NCBI GenBank assembly: GCA_044228285.1
Contig: JBGAVD010000001.1
Span: 186,001 to 250,000 of the forward strand
DNA length: 64,000 nt
Direction of reading: 5' to 3'
Origin: JBBATK01 sp044228285
GTDB taxonomy: Bacteria; Bacteroidota; Ignavibacteria; Kapaibacteriales; NICIL-2
Below, piece by piece: positions 21,254-29,606 of the stretch (position 1 is the first letter of the stretch; every line of letters begins with the position of its first letter). The notes below the pieces were generated by a model, which did not search any database, was not told where the DNA came from, and was given only the letters and a program-made list of their open reading frames with translations. Both the position numbers and the translations under genes were made by a program.

Positions 21254-21409
21254 GGATGTGGCGAATAAGGTCAATAAAGTGAATGCGAAGCTTGACGGAT
21301 CAGTTGTGAACCTATTTGCTTCGAGAGGAAGCAGGCAAGATAGCCAGAAGGGGAGTGATGGACAAGGCGCAGTTGCGTTTTTCTGCGAATTTCAAAGGAT
21401 TTGATGGGT

Positions 21410-22054
21410 TTAAAGCTCTTTATCGGGTGCTAAATCAGCCTCAAAAAAAACTAGGGCTGCTCCCTCGTGCACGTGTATACGCAAATGATTTCCAACAGCG
21501 CGGTTTCGAGCACCTTCGCGCACTCCCAATTCCAAGACTTCGTCGTGAAGTTCCCACTGCAAGCCGCGTGTACTCAACCGAGCCAGAGGTTGCGGAATGA
21601 TTGAAATGAGTTCTTGTTTCTGTGTCTGCAGTTCAAAGATGTCAAGAACCGGAATGGCAAGTCTACCAGCATCATACACATGTAACTTATGTGTCCAAGC
21701 GTAGCGGATCAATACACTCCAATTGTTTAATGTGTGCTCGAGCTCGCCTCCATGCATCCCTAAAACCAACAGCGAGCCGAGACCGCGTTCATGGGTGTAT
21801 ACTAAAATCTTCTCAAAGTCATTTGAATCTTGATCAGGAACCCACACAAACTCGGAATGCTCAAATTCTTTGTTATGCTCTCGCAAAACGAATGAGTCCA
21901 TATCGCCTACGATAACCTGTGGCTGAACTCCGCGTTCATGAAGCTGCCACGCAGCACCATCGGCAGCAATGATGTGTTTGTTGTGGTGCGCAAAGAACTC
22001 TGCGGGAGGAAGTTCGCCGTTGAGGCAGACAATGGCATCGTAAGTACAGCGCAT
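21410..22054 (-). CDS. Thiamine diphosphokinase
   Basis: The 214-residue enzyme converts thiamine plus ATP to thiamine diphosphate. The family motifs are present: AADGAAWQL, VIVGDMDS with the metal-binding aspartates, PDQDSNDFEK, and LGMHGGELEHTLNN. The C-terminal half is the beta-sandwich thiamine-binding domain with STRGLQWEL. In the LGxxGGRxDHxL motif the usual Arg and Asp appear as Glu and Glu, a slight deviation. It lies between oxyR and secA and is divergent from oxyR. Confidence 0.9.
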   Translation of the reverse strand: MRCTYDAIVCLNGELPPAEFFAHHNKHIIAADGAAWQLHERGVQPQVIVGDMDSFVLREHNKEFEHSEFVWVPDQDSNDFEKILVYTHERGLGSLLVLGMHGGELEHTLNNWSVLIRYAWTHKLHVYDAGRLAIPVLDIFELQTQKQELISIIPQPLARLSTRGLQWELHDEVLELGVREGARNRAVGNHLRIHVHEGAALVFFEADLAPDKEL

Positions 22055-22587
22055 GGAGTAGATATTGGTATCAGATGCCCTTGCTGGACAAAATCACTGA
22101 TGCAAAAATACAGACCTCGTGGCTGGCTGAGATGCCTCTCTTTATGGAAAACTCTTGGCTAGGGACTCTGCCTCTGGTCGGCATCCCAGCCTAAAGCTCT
22201 ACAGCAACCCCATCTGCTGATAGGGGCGCTAATGTATCACAAGAAGGCCAAAACACTCTTTAGCTTAAGCTGCGCATAAGCTGTGAAACGCTTCGACTAG
22301 CCGTGCAATGGAGAAAATGCAAACAATTGCGCAACTGCAACTTGAGAGTTGTTACAAAAACGCTTTCGAATCTTTGGGTGAATTCCATGCTTCTCGTGCA
22401 AGAGTGGTAAAAACATATTCTACGACAGTGACTCGGTCTCGTTCAAGCACTGGCTTACGAGCATTTACGGATGCAATGCGGACATTTGAAACTCGCTCAT
22501 GCTAATCTGCTCATTGTTCGACTAGCTTGTTTGCCCACCAGACCATGCAAGTTCGCACTCCTGATGAAATTGACCTCATTGATATTA

Positions 22588-22616
22588 TTGATCATTACAT
22601 AGATGTCATCTATATT
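22588..22616 (+). promoter_or_regulatory. Candidate oxyR promoter
   Basis: TTGATC (22588-22593), a 17-nt spacer and TATATT (22611-22616) resemble a sigma-70-type promoter (4 of 6 and 5 of 6 to TTGACA and TATAAT). It lies 30 bp ahead of the oxyR ATG. The OxyR box fills the spacer and reaches into the -10 element. Confidence 0.5.
22599..22613. promoter_or_regulatory. OxyR-type operator
   Basis: ATAGATGTCATCTAT is a perfect 7-bp palindrome around one base. It fits the OxyR half-site pattern ATAG-nt-nnn-an-CTAT at every defined position. No good second copy is found at the 7-bp spacing on either side, so it could be half of the usual tetrameric site. Position overlapping the -10 suggests negative autoregulation. 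Confidence 0.65.
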
Positions 22617-22646
22617 GCTTCATTCAAGTAGATCTTAGGGCTGAGT

Positions 22647-23588
22647 ATGAATCTCCAACAACTAGAGTATGTGATTGCGGTGGATACGTATCGACACTTT
22701 GCTACGGCTGCAGAACGTTGTTTTGTAACGCAGCCTACACTGAGCATGATGATTCACAAGCTGGAAGAGGAGCTGGAGCTGCAGATTTTTGATCGGTCGA
22801 GACAGCCGGTGGTGCCAACGGAAGGTGGAGAGGCTATTGTGGCGCAGGCGAGGGTTATTTCGCGAGAACTGAGGCGCTTGAAAGAAGTTGCTCATGAGCA
22901 ACGCGGCGAGCTCAGTGGTGAGATCAAACTGGGGATTATTCCAACAGTTGCTCCGTACTTGTTGCCCATGTTTCTAAGAGAATTTCTCCTTGCCCACCCG
23001 CGATTACGGATGAAGATATCGGAGCTGACGACTGCTCAGATTGTTGAGAGGCTTGAGCGACACCAAATTGATGCGGCTATTCTTGCAACGCCATTGCATC
23101 ATGCACGCATACGAGAGATTCCTTTGTACTACGAGGAGTTAGTCGTCTACGCTTCATCAGACGAAAAGCTTATGAAGAAGAAAATGGTTGTGCCTGCTGA
23201 TATTGATATTCAGCATGTGTGGTTATTGGAGGAAGGTCATTGTCTACGTTCACAAGTGTTGAATTTGTGCGAGCTGCGCAGCAGAGAGCAGGACATTGAT
23301 AATCTGGAGTATGAAGTCAATACTATTGAGAGTCTTGTGCGAATGGTAGATATGAATACAGGCGTTGCTGTGTTGCCGCAGTTAGCCCTGCGAGAGTTTT
23401 CGAAAGCCAAGCTTCGCTCGGTACGACGCTTTAAGTCACCAGTTCCTGCACGTGAGATCAGCATTGTAAGCTACCAGCATTTCGTGAAGCAACGGATCGT
23501 TGATGCACTGTCGGACGCCATTCGTGCTGCAGTCCCTGTGGAAATGAGAACGAAGGCGCGAAAAAGTCTGGCTGAGGTCATGCCCTGA
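22647..23588 (+). CDS. oxyR: Hydrogen-peroxide-sensing LysR-type regulator OxyR
   Basis: The 313-residue LysR-type protein has the N-terminal winged helix with FATAAERCFVTQPTLSMMIHKLEE, a linker, and a two-lobed regulatory domain. The redox segment GHCLRSQVLNLC places cysteines at residues 199 and 208, the same numbers and spacing as E. coli OxyR, where they form the activating disulfide. LGIIPTVAPYLLP is also characteristic. This makes a peroxide sensor very likely. Its promoter contains a matching OxyR box. No catalase or peroxiredoxin gene lies beside it in this window. Confidence 0.96.
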   Translation: MNLQQLEYVIAVDTYRHFATAAERCFVTQPTLSMMIHKLEEELELQIFDRSRQPVVPTEGGEAIVAQARVISRELRRLKEVAHEQRGELSGEIKLGIIPTVAPYLLPMFLREFLLAHPRLRMKISELTTAQIVERLERHQIDAAILATPLHHARIREIPLYYEELVVYASSDEKLMKKKMVVPADIDIQHVWLLEEGHCLRSQVLNLCELRSREQDIDNLEYEVNTIESLVRMVDMNTGVAVLPQLALREFSKAKLRSVRRFKSPVPAREISIVSYQHFVKQRIVDALSDAIRAAVPVEMRTKARKSLAEVMP

Positions 23589-24400
23589 TCGATTCTCTGC
23601 AGTCGGTTATTAAAGCGCCTGAATGGGCTGAAATGACACCTTCTATGGTTGAAAGGCTGAGACTCTGTTAGCGAATCTGTAGCTCTCGTCGCTAAGTGCA
23701 AGAGCCCTGATGCACTTTATTCGTTTCATGGAGTCTTGATGAGCTAAGTTGTGGTACTGTAGAAGGAGCAGTCCAGTTTTGTTACTGAGCTTCTGCATTC
23801 TGTTTCAACCAATATGGGAGCTCTATGCAGCCCGACGGTTCCGCTCAGACGAACACCTTGTTGTCCGAGCATGAAACAGTGTATCAGCACCACAGCAAGG
23901 CGTTAGAATCTCAATTCAGCGCCCATTATCAGTGCAGCGAGCAAGGGCTCGCTCCATCGTCCTCCGCACAGCTCAGTCCTACTAGTAATGGAAGCTCCTC
24001 GTACATTTCATTGCTCCGCTCCGCACCTCGATCAAGAATCTCTACCTCCTCCAATACAAGGCTCTTTTATCAAACACTGTGCTCAATACCAAGGGGTACT
24101 CAGTGCTTTTTCGATATGTCAGAGCTGCATCCGAGGCTTGCGATCGATGGATCAAAGATCACATTGCTATATCCAATGCTTGAAAAGTTTCGATCAATCA
24201 CTTTGTTCCACTGCCTGAGCTTAGCCACACAAGGACGTCGTACTCGGCCATTCACTGCTACTACTTGGCTCAGACACAGAACGTCAGTGTGCTTCAGTCA
24301 CTCTCAGCATGACTTTGTGTAACTGCATGCGAGCTGCTTCGTACGAAGATTGCTCTTTACTAACCGACTATATACTTTCTCACTTTTTATAAGAAGCATC
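23589..24400. other. Long interval with one doubtful open frame
   Basis: About 810 bases between oxyR and the next convincing gene. It contains the doubtful 165-codon frame at 23825 and nothing else I can support. A CTTCGTACGAAG palindrome lies near 24337. Confidence 0.5.
23825..24322 (+). CDS. Doubtful open reading frame
   Basis: A 165-codon frame with GGGAG four bases ahead of its ATG. The composition is poor for a real protein (many Ser, Thr, Arg and His, no recognisable fold or motif) and codon use looks random. No family is recognised. It may be a lineage-specific protein, a decayed gene or chance; conservation in relatives would decide. Confidence 0.25.
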   Translation: MQPDGSAQTNTLLSEHETVYQHHSKALESQFSAHYQCSEQGLAPSSSAQLSPTSNGSSSYISLLRSAPRSRISTSSNTRLFYQTLCSIPRGTQCFFDMSELHPRLAIDGSKITLLYPMLEKFRSITLFHCLSLATQGRRTRPFTATTWLRHRTSVCFSHSQHDFV

Positions 24401-24817
24401 ATGACAACTACAACAACAGCAGCAGGTACAAAAGAGTCGCCTTGGGTTTTAAAGACTCCACCATTGACTGGTGAGTTTGAAGCTTACCGTGATGAAGAGA
24501 AAAAGATGCTTGTCTGTACGGTTGGTCAAACCGTATTGCACTACGACCTGCGCATCATTGATGATTTGCATGCCATGCTCAAGCAGCATGGTGACTGGAT
24601 GGATCTTGGTAGTGCAGATGAGCAAAAGGAAGCGAAGGATGGTACGGTGGAAGCCTGGGCACGTTCCGAAGCTAATCCAATAGGCGGCTGGTATGGCTTG
24701 AAAAGTGGCTTCCGGGGTCGTGTTGGAATGTACTTGCCACCACTTATGGAGCATTTACAGCTGGCAGAGGTGGAGCACAATCCACGGAATAATAGAATGC
24801 GTGCATTGGCTTCTTAG
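24401..24817 (+). CDS. Conserved-type small protein of unknown function
   Basis: A 138-residue soluble protein. After a Thr/Ala-rich start it has dense, conserved-looking blocks: MLVCTVGQTVLHYDLRIIDD, LKQHGDWMDLGSADEQK, NPIGGWYGLKSGFRGRVGMY and EVEHNPRNNRMRA. I recall similar short proteins annotated only as hypothetical, but cannot name the family with confidence. The ATG at 24401 is preferred because the 17 codons upstream look non-coding. There is no signal peptide or catalytic signature. Confidence 0.8.
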   Translation: MTTTTTAAGTKESPWVLKTPPLTGEFEAYRDEEKKMLVCTVGQTVLHYDLRIIDDLHAMLKQHGDWMDLGSADEQKEAKDGTVEAWARSEANPIGGWYGLKSGFRGRVGMYLPPLMEHLQLAEVEHNPRNNRMRALAS

Positions 24818-24972
24818 AGCTTCTGTACGCATGGTCATGTACTGAGCTGACGACAGACGACTGGCGTCAGTACAGGGATATGCTTAGTGCTGACTATCGC
24901 TACCTTGATAACGAGCCTCAATGTATATCGTGCGACAACATCTTGTATTGAGACTGTCTCGTATTTTTCCGA

Positions 24973-26547
24973 ATGAGGGAAGAACAAAAACATAACAGAC
25001 CATATTCTGTTGTGAAAACAACAGATGTTTCTAGCGCTGACCATGACCAGCTTTTCCAACAAATCCATGAAGCTGTAAGTAGTTCAGATCACGATACCGT
25101 TATTCGATTGTCGATTGCGTTGGAGGAGAGTCCAGCGGGCAAGCCGAAACCCAACGAGAGAGCTGGTGCGTTTCGCGTTCGAGCTCTGGCACATGCTAGA
25201 CGCGGCGAGAGGCTTGAGTCTGCGAAATGCATAGCACTGGCTCAAGAGATCGCCGAACAAGAAGGTTTAGACTTTGAACTCGCCAGAGTGTATTCTGCAA
25301 AAGCAACCATGAAAGCTGCCGATGGTGATCTAGCCGGCTCTTTAGAGTTGCACCTGAAAAGCTACGAGCTCAAACGTAAGCTCAATCAACCCGCCTCATT
25401 TTCACATACCCTTCATGAAATCGGCTCGCTCTACGCCAGCATGCAGAAGCCGGAGAAGGCAGTCGAAGCCTTACAAGAGTGCATTGCTATTCGAACAACA
25501 CTTCGTGATGAGTGGGGAGTTGCGACTGCTTTACACAGCATTGGACTTGCATACTACTATAGTGAGATGCATGAGAAAGCCCTAGAATTCACTCTACAAG
25601 CCCTTGCACTGAAGGAAAAGTTTCCAGAGCGCGAGAATAGTATCGCGATGACTAGGCACAGCTTGGCAACGATATACTATTATCTCAAAGAGTACGAGCA
25701 AGCAAAGCACCACTTGCATCAAGCGATTCTTGTGAAAGAGCAACACAGCGATCTACGATCTCTCTTGCTCTCGTACACCCTTGATGCATGCATAGAGCGT
25801 GAGCTTGGACAGTTGGAGAGTGCATTGGCACTGGGCTTCAAAGCACTGGAGTTCTGTCAGAGAACGGAATCCACCGGCGGTATGCTTGATGTGATGATCA
25901 CTATTGCCGACTGCTACGAAGCTCTTGGCGACTATAAAGCCGCGTTGGATTACTATCGCCAAAGTCAAAAACTCAAGGATGAAGACACTGTCAAAGCTAA
26001 TGGTAGACGTTTTGAAGAGATATCCGCAGAGCTTCAACTTGCTCAAGCACGCCACAAGGTTGAAGTTGAGCAATTGAGATCTGCACAATTACATCAACGA
26101 GTACAGGCGGCAAATCGTGAGCTAACTGCGCTTGCACTGCATGTTGCACAAAGAAATGAAATGTTGACAAAGCTGCGGAAGCAGATTGTAGATACTCGAG
26201 CATCTTCAAAGGTCGACGATACTGAAATACTGAACTCGGTAGAACGACAGCTCCAGTCTGCATTGCGCAACGACAACGCATGGCAAAGCTTTGATGAACA
26301 GTTCGATTCCATACATGGCGATTTTGTGCGAGAGCTCTTGGATCGACACCCAAGTCTCAGTCCTCTTGAGCTGCGCTTGAGCGCACTGCTGCTCTTACAT
26401 TTGAGCTCCAAAGAGATAGCGATGACCATGAGCATTAGTACCAAATCTGTCGAAGTGTATCGTACTCGATTGCGCAAGAAAATGAGATTGTCGCCAGAAG
26501 TGAATCTTGTTACCTATTTGATCACGCTAAAGAAAAAGGAAGTCTAG
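24973..26547 (+). CDS. TPR-containing LuxR-type transcriptional regulator
   Basis: The 524-residue protein has an array of tetratricopeptide repeats over about residues 40-340, such as HEIGSLYASMQKPEKAVEALQECI and HSLATIYYYLKEYEQAKHHLHQAI. A coiled-coil follows at about 345-420, then a C-terminal LuxR/GerE-like helix-turn-helix (about 455-515, LSSKEIAMTMSISTKSVEVYR). There is no membrane segment or receiver domain, so the TPRs probably bind a protein partner or effector. The 3' end of the gene encodes, on the other strand, the terminator of the next gene. Targets are unknown. Confidence 0.88.
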   Translation: MREEQKHNRPYSVVKTTDVSSADHDQLFQQIHEAVSSSDHDTVIRLSIALEESPAGKPKPNERAGAFRVRALAHARRGERLESAKCIALAQEIAEQEGLDFELARVYSAKATMKAADGDLAGSLELHLKSYELKRKLNQPASFSHTLHEIGSLYASMQKPEKAVEALQECIAIRTTLRDEWGVATALHSIGLAYYYSEMHEKALEFTLQALALKEKFPERENSIAMTRHSLATIYYYLKEYEQAKHHLHQAILVKEQHSDLRSLLLSYTLDACIERELGQLESALALGFKALEFCQRTESTGGMLDVMITIADCYEALGDYKAALDYYRQSQKLKDEDTVKANGRRFEEISAELQLAQARHKVEVEQLRSAQLHQRVQAANRELTALALHVAQRNEMLTKLRKQIVDTRASSKVDDTEILNSVERQLQSALRNDNAWQSFDEQFDSIHGDFVRELLDRHPSLSPLELRLSALLLLHLSSKEIAMTMSISTKSVEVYRTRLRKKMRLSPEVNLVTYLITLKKKEV

Positions 26548-26563
26548 CTAAGCCAGACTTCCT
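26532..26563 (-). terminator. Terminator of the T9SS cargo gene, inside the end of the opposite gene
   Basis: On the minus strand AGGAAGTCT pairs with AGACTTCCT and is followed by TTTTTCTTT. The descending arm lies within the last codons and stop of the TPR-LuxR gene. It is 61 bp after the minus-strand stop. Confidence 0.75.
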
Positions 26564-26623
26564 CCTCATTAGTTTTAAAGAGTGTGAACGGTAGACGCGT
26601 GATCTATCAGCACTGAGCGCGCG

Positions 26624-27844
26624 CTAGCGTGCAACAACGAAGCTCTGTCGTTGAACCATTTGGTTGCTCTCGTTAAAAAGCACGACATAATAGGTGCCCG
26701 ATTGTAGCTCCGAGACAGAGATGGGAATAGTGACATCTCCAGCGAGAGAAGATATGAGACGTGAATCCACCTCTACACCAAGAGCAGAGTAGGTGCGAAG
26801 TGTCCATACAGCATCGTTGTTCTTGTGAGTAGAAATGTTGACCACGTTGCCGGCAGGATTAGGAGAGACGCCAATTGATGCTTCGATGAGACCTTCCTCA
26901 ACAGCAGATGTACTCTCTTCAGCGAGACTCGAGATGTTGAGAAAAGGCGCAGTTGTCATCGTGCTATCGCTACCATAAACGAAGTTAAAGAGGTAGTTGG
27001 GCGCGTCGCGACGGAATGCTGTATAGCGATAGCCGTCAGTGCGAAGTCCTTGAATGATTCCAAAGGCATCGGTGATTGCTTTTGGTGCGGGTTGCCCTGC
27101 TAGATAGACGCTGTCTTCACGAGTAGACCAACGCTTGGAGATCAGTATCTCGTATTTGCGACTCGCCTTGCCACCTTTGATTGGTACTATAGCCGTACCC
27201 CAACTAACAATACTGTCGCGAAACGTCCAATTGTTGACCACCGTCATTGGTGCATTCTTCAATCCAAAAGCTGCAACGCTTAGTGAGGCCAGGGCTCTCA
27301 CGCTATACTGTGATGTCCATGCACTGCGATAGGTTGCTGGATACTTCAATACCATACGTGGCGAGTTGAGCACCATAGTTTGCTTTGGAATGATTAATGA
27401 GTCGCCTGATCCGCCGCTCAAAGCGCTTATATCAAAGCCTTCGCGTTCTGACTTATCCATCGCAACCTCGTAAAAGCCTGCCTTGCTCTGTTGATAGTAC
27501 GAGTCAGAATTAAAGCCACGACTAGGTGTGATATACGTAAATGCGTTGAGGGTCGTGAGCGCGTTAGGAAATGATGCATGCTCACTCTTGTAGTACGAGA
27601 GGTCTGCCACAGATTGCTCGGTGGATTCAATCTGTATAGCGCTCGCAATATCAATGTCAACCCCACCTCGTATTAAATCAAACTCTTGGATGAGGTACTG
27701 ATAGACTCCGCTACTTGTAGCACGGACTTTGTGATTGGAACTGTCCATGACCATTGGAACCTGCGCGATAGCGAAGCCAGATAAGACCACGAAGCTGAGA
27801 AAGCAGGAAAGAAGAAAATGGAAGAAGGTAGAAAAGTGACGCAT
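26624..27844 (-). CDS. Secreted protein with type IX sorting domain
   Basis: A 406-residue protein with a signal peptide ending near AIAQ. The central region (about 35-310) is not recognised. Residues about 330-406 are a type IX secretion (Por) C-terminal sorting domain with SPNPAGNVVNIS, a Gly-rich turn, LQSGTYYVVLF and a basic end. It should be exported by Sec, cross the outer membrane through the T9SS and be released or anchored at the surface. The ATG at 27844 was chosen over a TTG four codons earlier. It is monocistronic with its own terminator. Confidence 0.85.
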   Translation of the reverse strand: MRHFSTFFHFLLSCFLSFVVLSGFAIAQVPMVMDSSNHKVRATSSGVYQYLIQEFDLIRGGVDIDIASAIQIESTEQSVADLSYYKSEHASFPNALTTLNAFTYITPSRGFNSDSYYQQSKAGFYEVAMDKSEREGFDISALSGGSGDSLIIPKQTMVLNSPRMVLKYPATYRSAWTSQYSVRALASLSVAAFGLKNAPMTVVNNWTFRDSIVSWGTAIVPIKGGKASRKYEILISKRWSTREDSVYLAGQPAPKAITDAFGIIQGLRTDGYRYTAFRRDAPNYLFNFVYGSDSTMTTAPFLNISSLAEESTSAVEEGLIEASIGVSPNPAGNVVNISTHKNNDAVWTLRTYSALGVEVDSRLISSLAGDVTIPISVSELQSGTYYVVLFNESNQMVQRQSFVVAR

Positions 27845-28309
27845 ACTTAGCCTCAATTGTGAATAGAAGTAGTTGTGCGACGAAACTATTCAATCGGCTC
27901 CTTGAGATGAGCCCGTGTAGTGCTTTTGTAGTGCATCAAGAGGGGGCGATTCTCTTCAGAGAAATAGTGAGGATCGAGTCGCCATTTGTCTCGTAATGTT
28001 CGAAATTCTGGATTTGTCGACGTTTTATCGCATTCTCAGAGGGTGTGCGTATCTCAAGATTCCTGAAGGGTGTAGTGTTTTTGTAGTGGTGGATTGTTAT
28101 GGTGCAACTTGCACTATTCAGCTTGAGGAGGAAGTGAACGGTGAGGAAATTGTTCGATCATCACAGCCGGATCGCTCAAAAACGCGACAAGAACGCAGAA
28201 ATCACCGTTTTAGTGGGATTTGCTTGCTTGAGGGCACTTTTTTTTTCATCCGTGGATCGTGATTGGCACTCCAAGGCGTGCTAAGGAAGTGCTTTGTTGA
28301 TGACTAGGC
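27845..28309. other. Intergenic, one weak open frame
   Basis: About 460 bases between the T9SS cargo start and the tRNA-Ser terminator. An 88-codon plus-strand frame begins at 27996 but shows no ribosome site or family resemblance, so it is not called. Nothing else is seen. Confidence 0.55.
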
Positions 28310-28344
28310 AAAAAAAATCCTGATTACAAGAATGCAACCAGGAT
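28310..28344 (-). terminator. Terminator of tRNA-Ser
   Basis: On the minus strand a 12-bp stem (ATCCTGGTTGCA with TTGTAATCAGGAT, including two G-T pairs) is followed by eight T. It begins 10 bp after the tRNA end. Confidence 0.85.
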
Positions 28345-28353
28345 ACATAGGAG

Positions 28354-28443
28354 CGGAGAGGGCGGGATTCGAACCCGCGGTAGGGGTTTAACCCCTACGA
28401 CGGTTTAGCAAACCGTTGATTTCAGCCACTCATCCACCTCTCC
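28354..28443 (-). tRNA. tRNA-Ser (GCT)
   Basis: A 90-nt cloverleaf with the long variable arm of class II tRNAs. The acceptor stem is GGAGAGG with CCTCTCC, the discriminator G, the anticodon loop TTGCTAA and the T-loop GGTTCGAATCC. CCA is not encoded. It has its own promoter-like sequence and terminator. Confidence 0.97.
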
Positions 28444-28467
28444 GGGACTAGCTGAAATAATGAGCAG

Positions 28468-28498
28468 CGAAAATACAGGAATTCTGAATGCTGACGAA
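28468..28498 (-). promoter_or_regulatory. Candidate promoter of tRNA-Ser
   Basis: On the minus strand TTCG, a 19-nt spacer and TATTTTCG each differ from the Bacteroidota consensus (TTTG, TAnnTTTG) by one base. The predicted start is a few bases before the tRNA leader. Confidence 0.35.
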
Positions 28499-28518
28499 AA
28501 GTTTTTCGTAAACAGCGA

Positions 28519-29445
28519 TCAGGAAATTTTTACCCGTGGGTCTAACCAAGCGTAGACCAAGTCACTTAGGAAGTTGACAAGTACAAAGACAACGGCTGAA
28601 AAAAGGACCGCGCCTTGAATCATTGGGTAATCCAATTTGTCGACCGCATCCAACGAGACTTTACCCAAACCCGGCCAGTTGAACATGTACTCGATGAAGT
28701 AGGCGCCGGCTAAAAGACCTGCGAACCAACTGCCAATGGTGGTGACGACTGGGTTCAATGCATTGCGCAATGTGTGTTTAATAATCACACGACGTTCACT
28801 TAAGCCCTTTGCCTTTGCTGTTCTGACGAAATCTTGTCCCATAACATCCAGCATGCTCGACCTCGTAACCCTCGCGATAATGGCAAGTGGTCTGATTCCT
28901 AGCGTAATTGCAGGCAAGGTGAGAAACACCGAAAAGCCTGGAGCATAACCAGAGATGGGGAACCAATCCAGCCAAACACCAAACACCATCATGAAGAGTG
29001 CGGCCATCACGATGGAGGGCAGAGAAATTCCGAATTGTGCTACACCCATAATCAAGGTGTCGAGCCAGGTGTTGTTTTTGATGGCTGAGAGGGAACCCAG
29101 GATAATGCCAAGTATCGTCGCCAAAACCATCGACACACCAGCAAGCATCGCTGTAGCTGCCATGCGTTCCATGATGACGCTGATGATGGGTCGATTGGAC
29201 GAAATGGAACGTCCTAAATCACCATGCACCAATCGCTCCATATACAAGCCATACTGTACGTACAATGGTTTGTTGAAACCGAATTGCTCGCGCAAGGCTT
29301 GACGCGTTGCCTCATCAGCCCGCTGTCCTAACATCACCCGCGCTGGATCGCCATCAATCGAGCGCACCAGGAAGAAGGAGACCGTTACCACACCCAGAAG
29401 AGTGAGTAGGGTATTGACAAATTTTCGGACGATGAATGCGAACAT
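28519..29445 (-). CDS. ABC transporter permease, DppB/OppB type
   Basis: A 308-residue inner-membrane permease of the peptide/nickel importer class, with six hydrophobic helices. The N-terminus reads IVRKFVNTLLTLLGVVTVSFFLV, then DPARVMLG and LYVQYGLYMERLVHGDLGRS, typical of DppB. The cytoplasmic EAA-type coupling loop is GQDFVRTAKAKGLSERRVIIKHTLRNALNP. The ATG at 29445 fits the family start. No DppC, ATPase or binding-protein gene is adjacent, so its partners must be elsewhere. Substrate is unknown. Confidence 0.92.
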   Translation of the reverse strand: MFAFIVRKFVNTLLTLLGVVTVSFFLVRSIDGDPARVMLGQRADEATRQALREQFGFNKPLYVQYGLYMERLVHGDLGRSISSNRPIISVIMERMAATAMLAGVSMVLATILGIILGSLSAIKNNTWLDTLIMGVAQFGISLPSIVMAALFMMVFGVWLDWFPISGYAPGFSVFLTLPAITLGIRPLAIIARVTRSSMLDVMGQDFVRTAKAKGLSERRVIIKHTLRNALNPVVTTIGSWFAGLLAGAYFIEYMFNWPGLGKVSLDAVDKLDYPMIQGAVLFSAVVFVLVNFLSDLVYAWLDPRVKIS

Positions 29446-29606
29446 GTACGAATCCAATGGAAGGAGATAGTGGGAAAATACGCAAAAAGCGAACGAAAGT
29501 GCGATGAGACTGTGTCTCTCGAAATTTTTGGCAAGGTCCTTGCCATAAGCACTTTGCCCCTCCTCAGGAGGCATATTCAGGAAGAACAACTCAATTAGGA
29601 TTTTCT

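Larger units (their letters stand above)
22055..22646. other. Intergenic between thiamine diphosphokinase and oxyR
   Basis: About 590 bases. The only supported features are the oxyR promoter and its OxyR box at 22588-22616. A short plus-strand open frame around 22308 has no ribosome site or family resemblance. A CTGAGA near 22125 is not part of a TPP riboswitch I can draw. Confidence 0.6.

Noticed and set aside
22110..22230. Possible TPP riboswitch near the thiamine diphosphokinase gene, because of a GGCTGAGATGCC segment
   Set aside because: The CTGAGA is on the strand opposite to the kinase gene and the second conserved half of the THI box (CTGATCTGG-type) is not present.
22308..22505. 65-codon open frame ahead of oxyR
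   Set aside because: No ribosome site and Ser/Thr/Arg-rich random composition.
22560..22646. Second OxyR half-site giving a full tetrameric site
   Set aside because: Bases at 7-bp spacing on both sides of 22599-22613 do not match ATAG or CTAT well enough.
27996..28262. 88-codon open frame upstream of tRNA-Ser
   Set aside because: No ribosome site, family resemblance or neighbouring context; likely chance.
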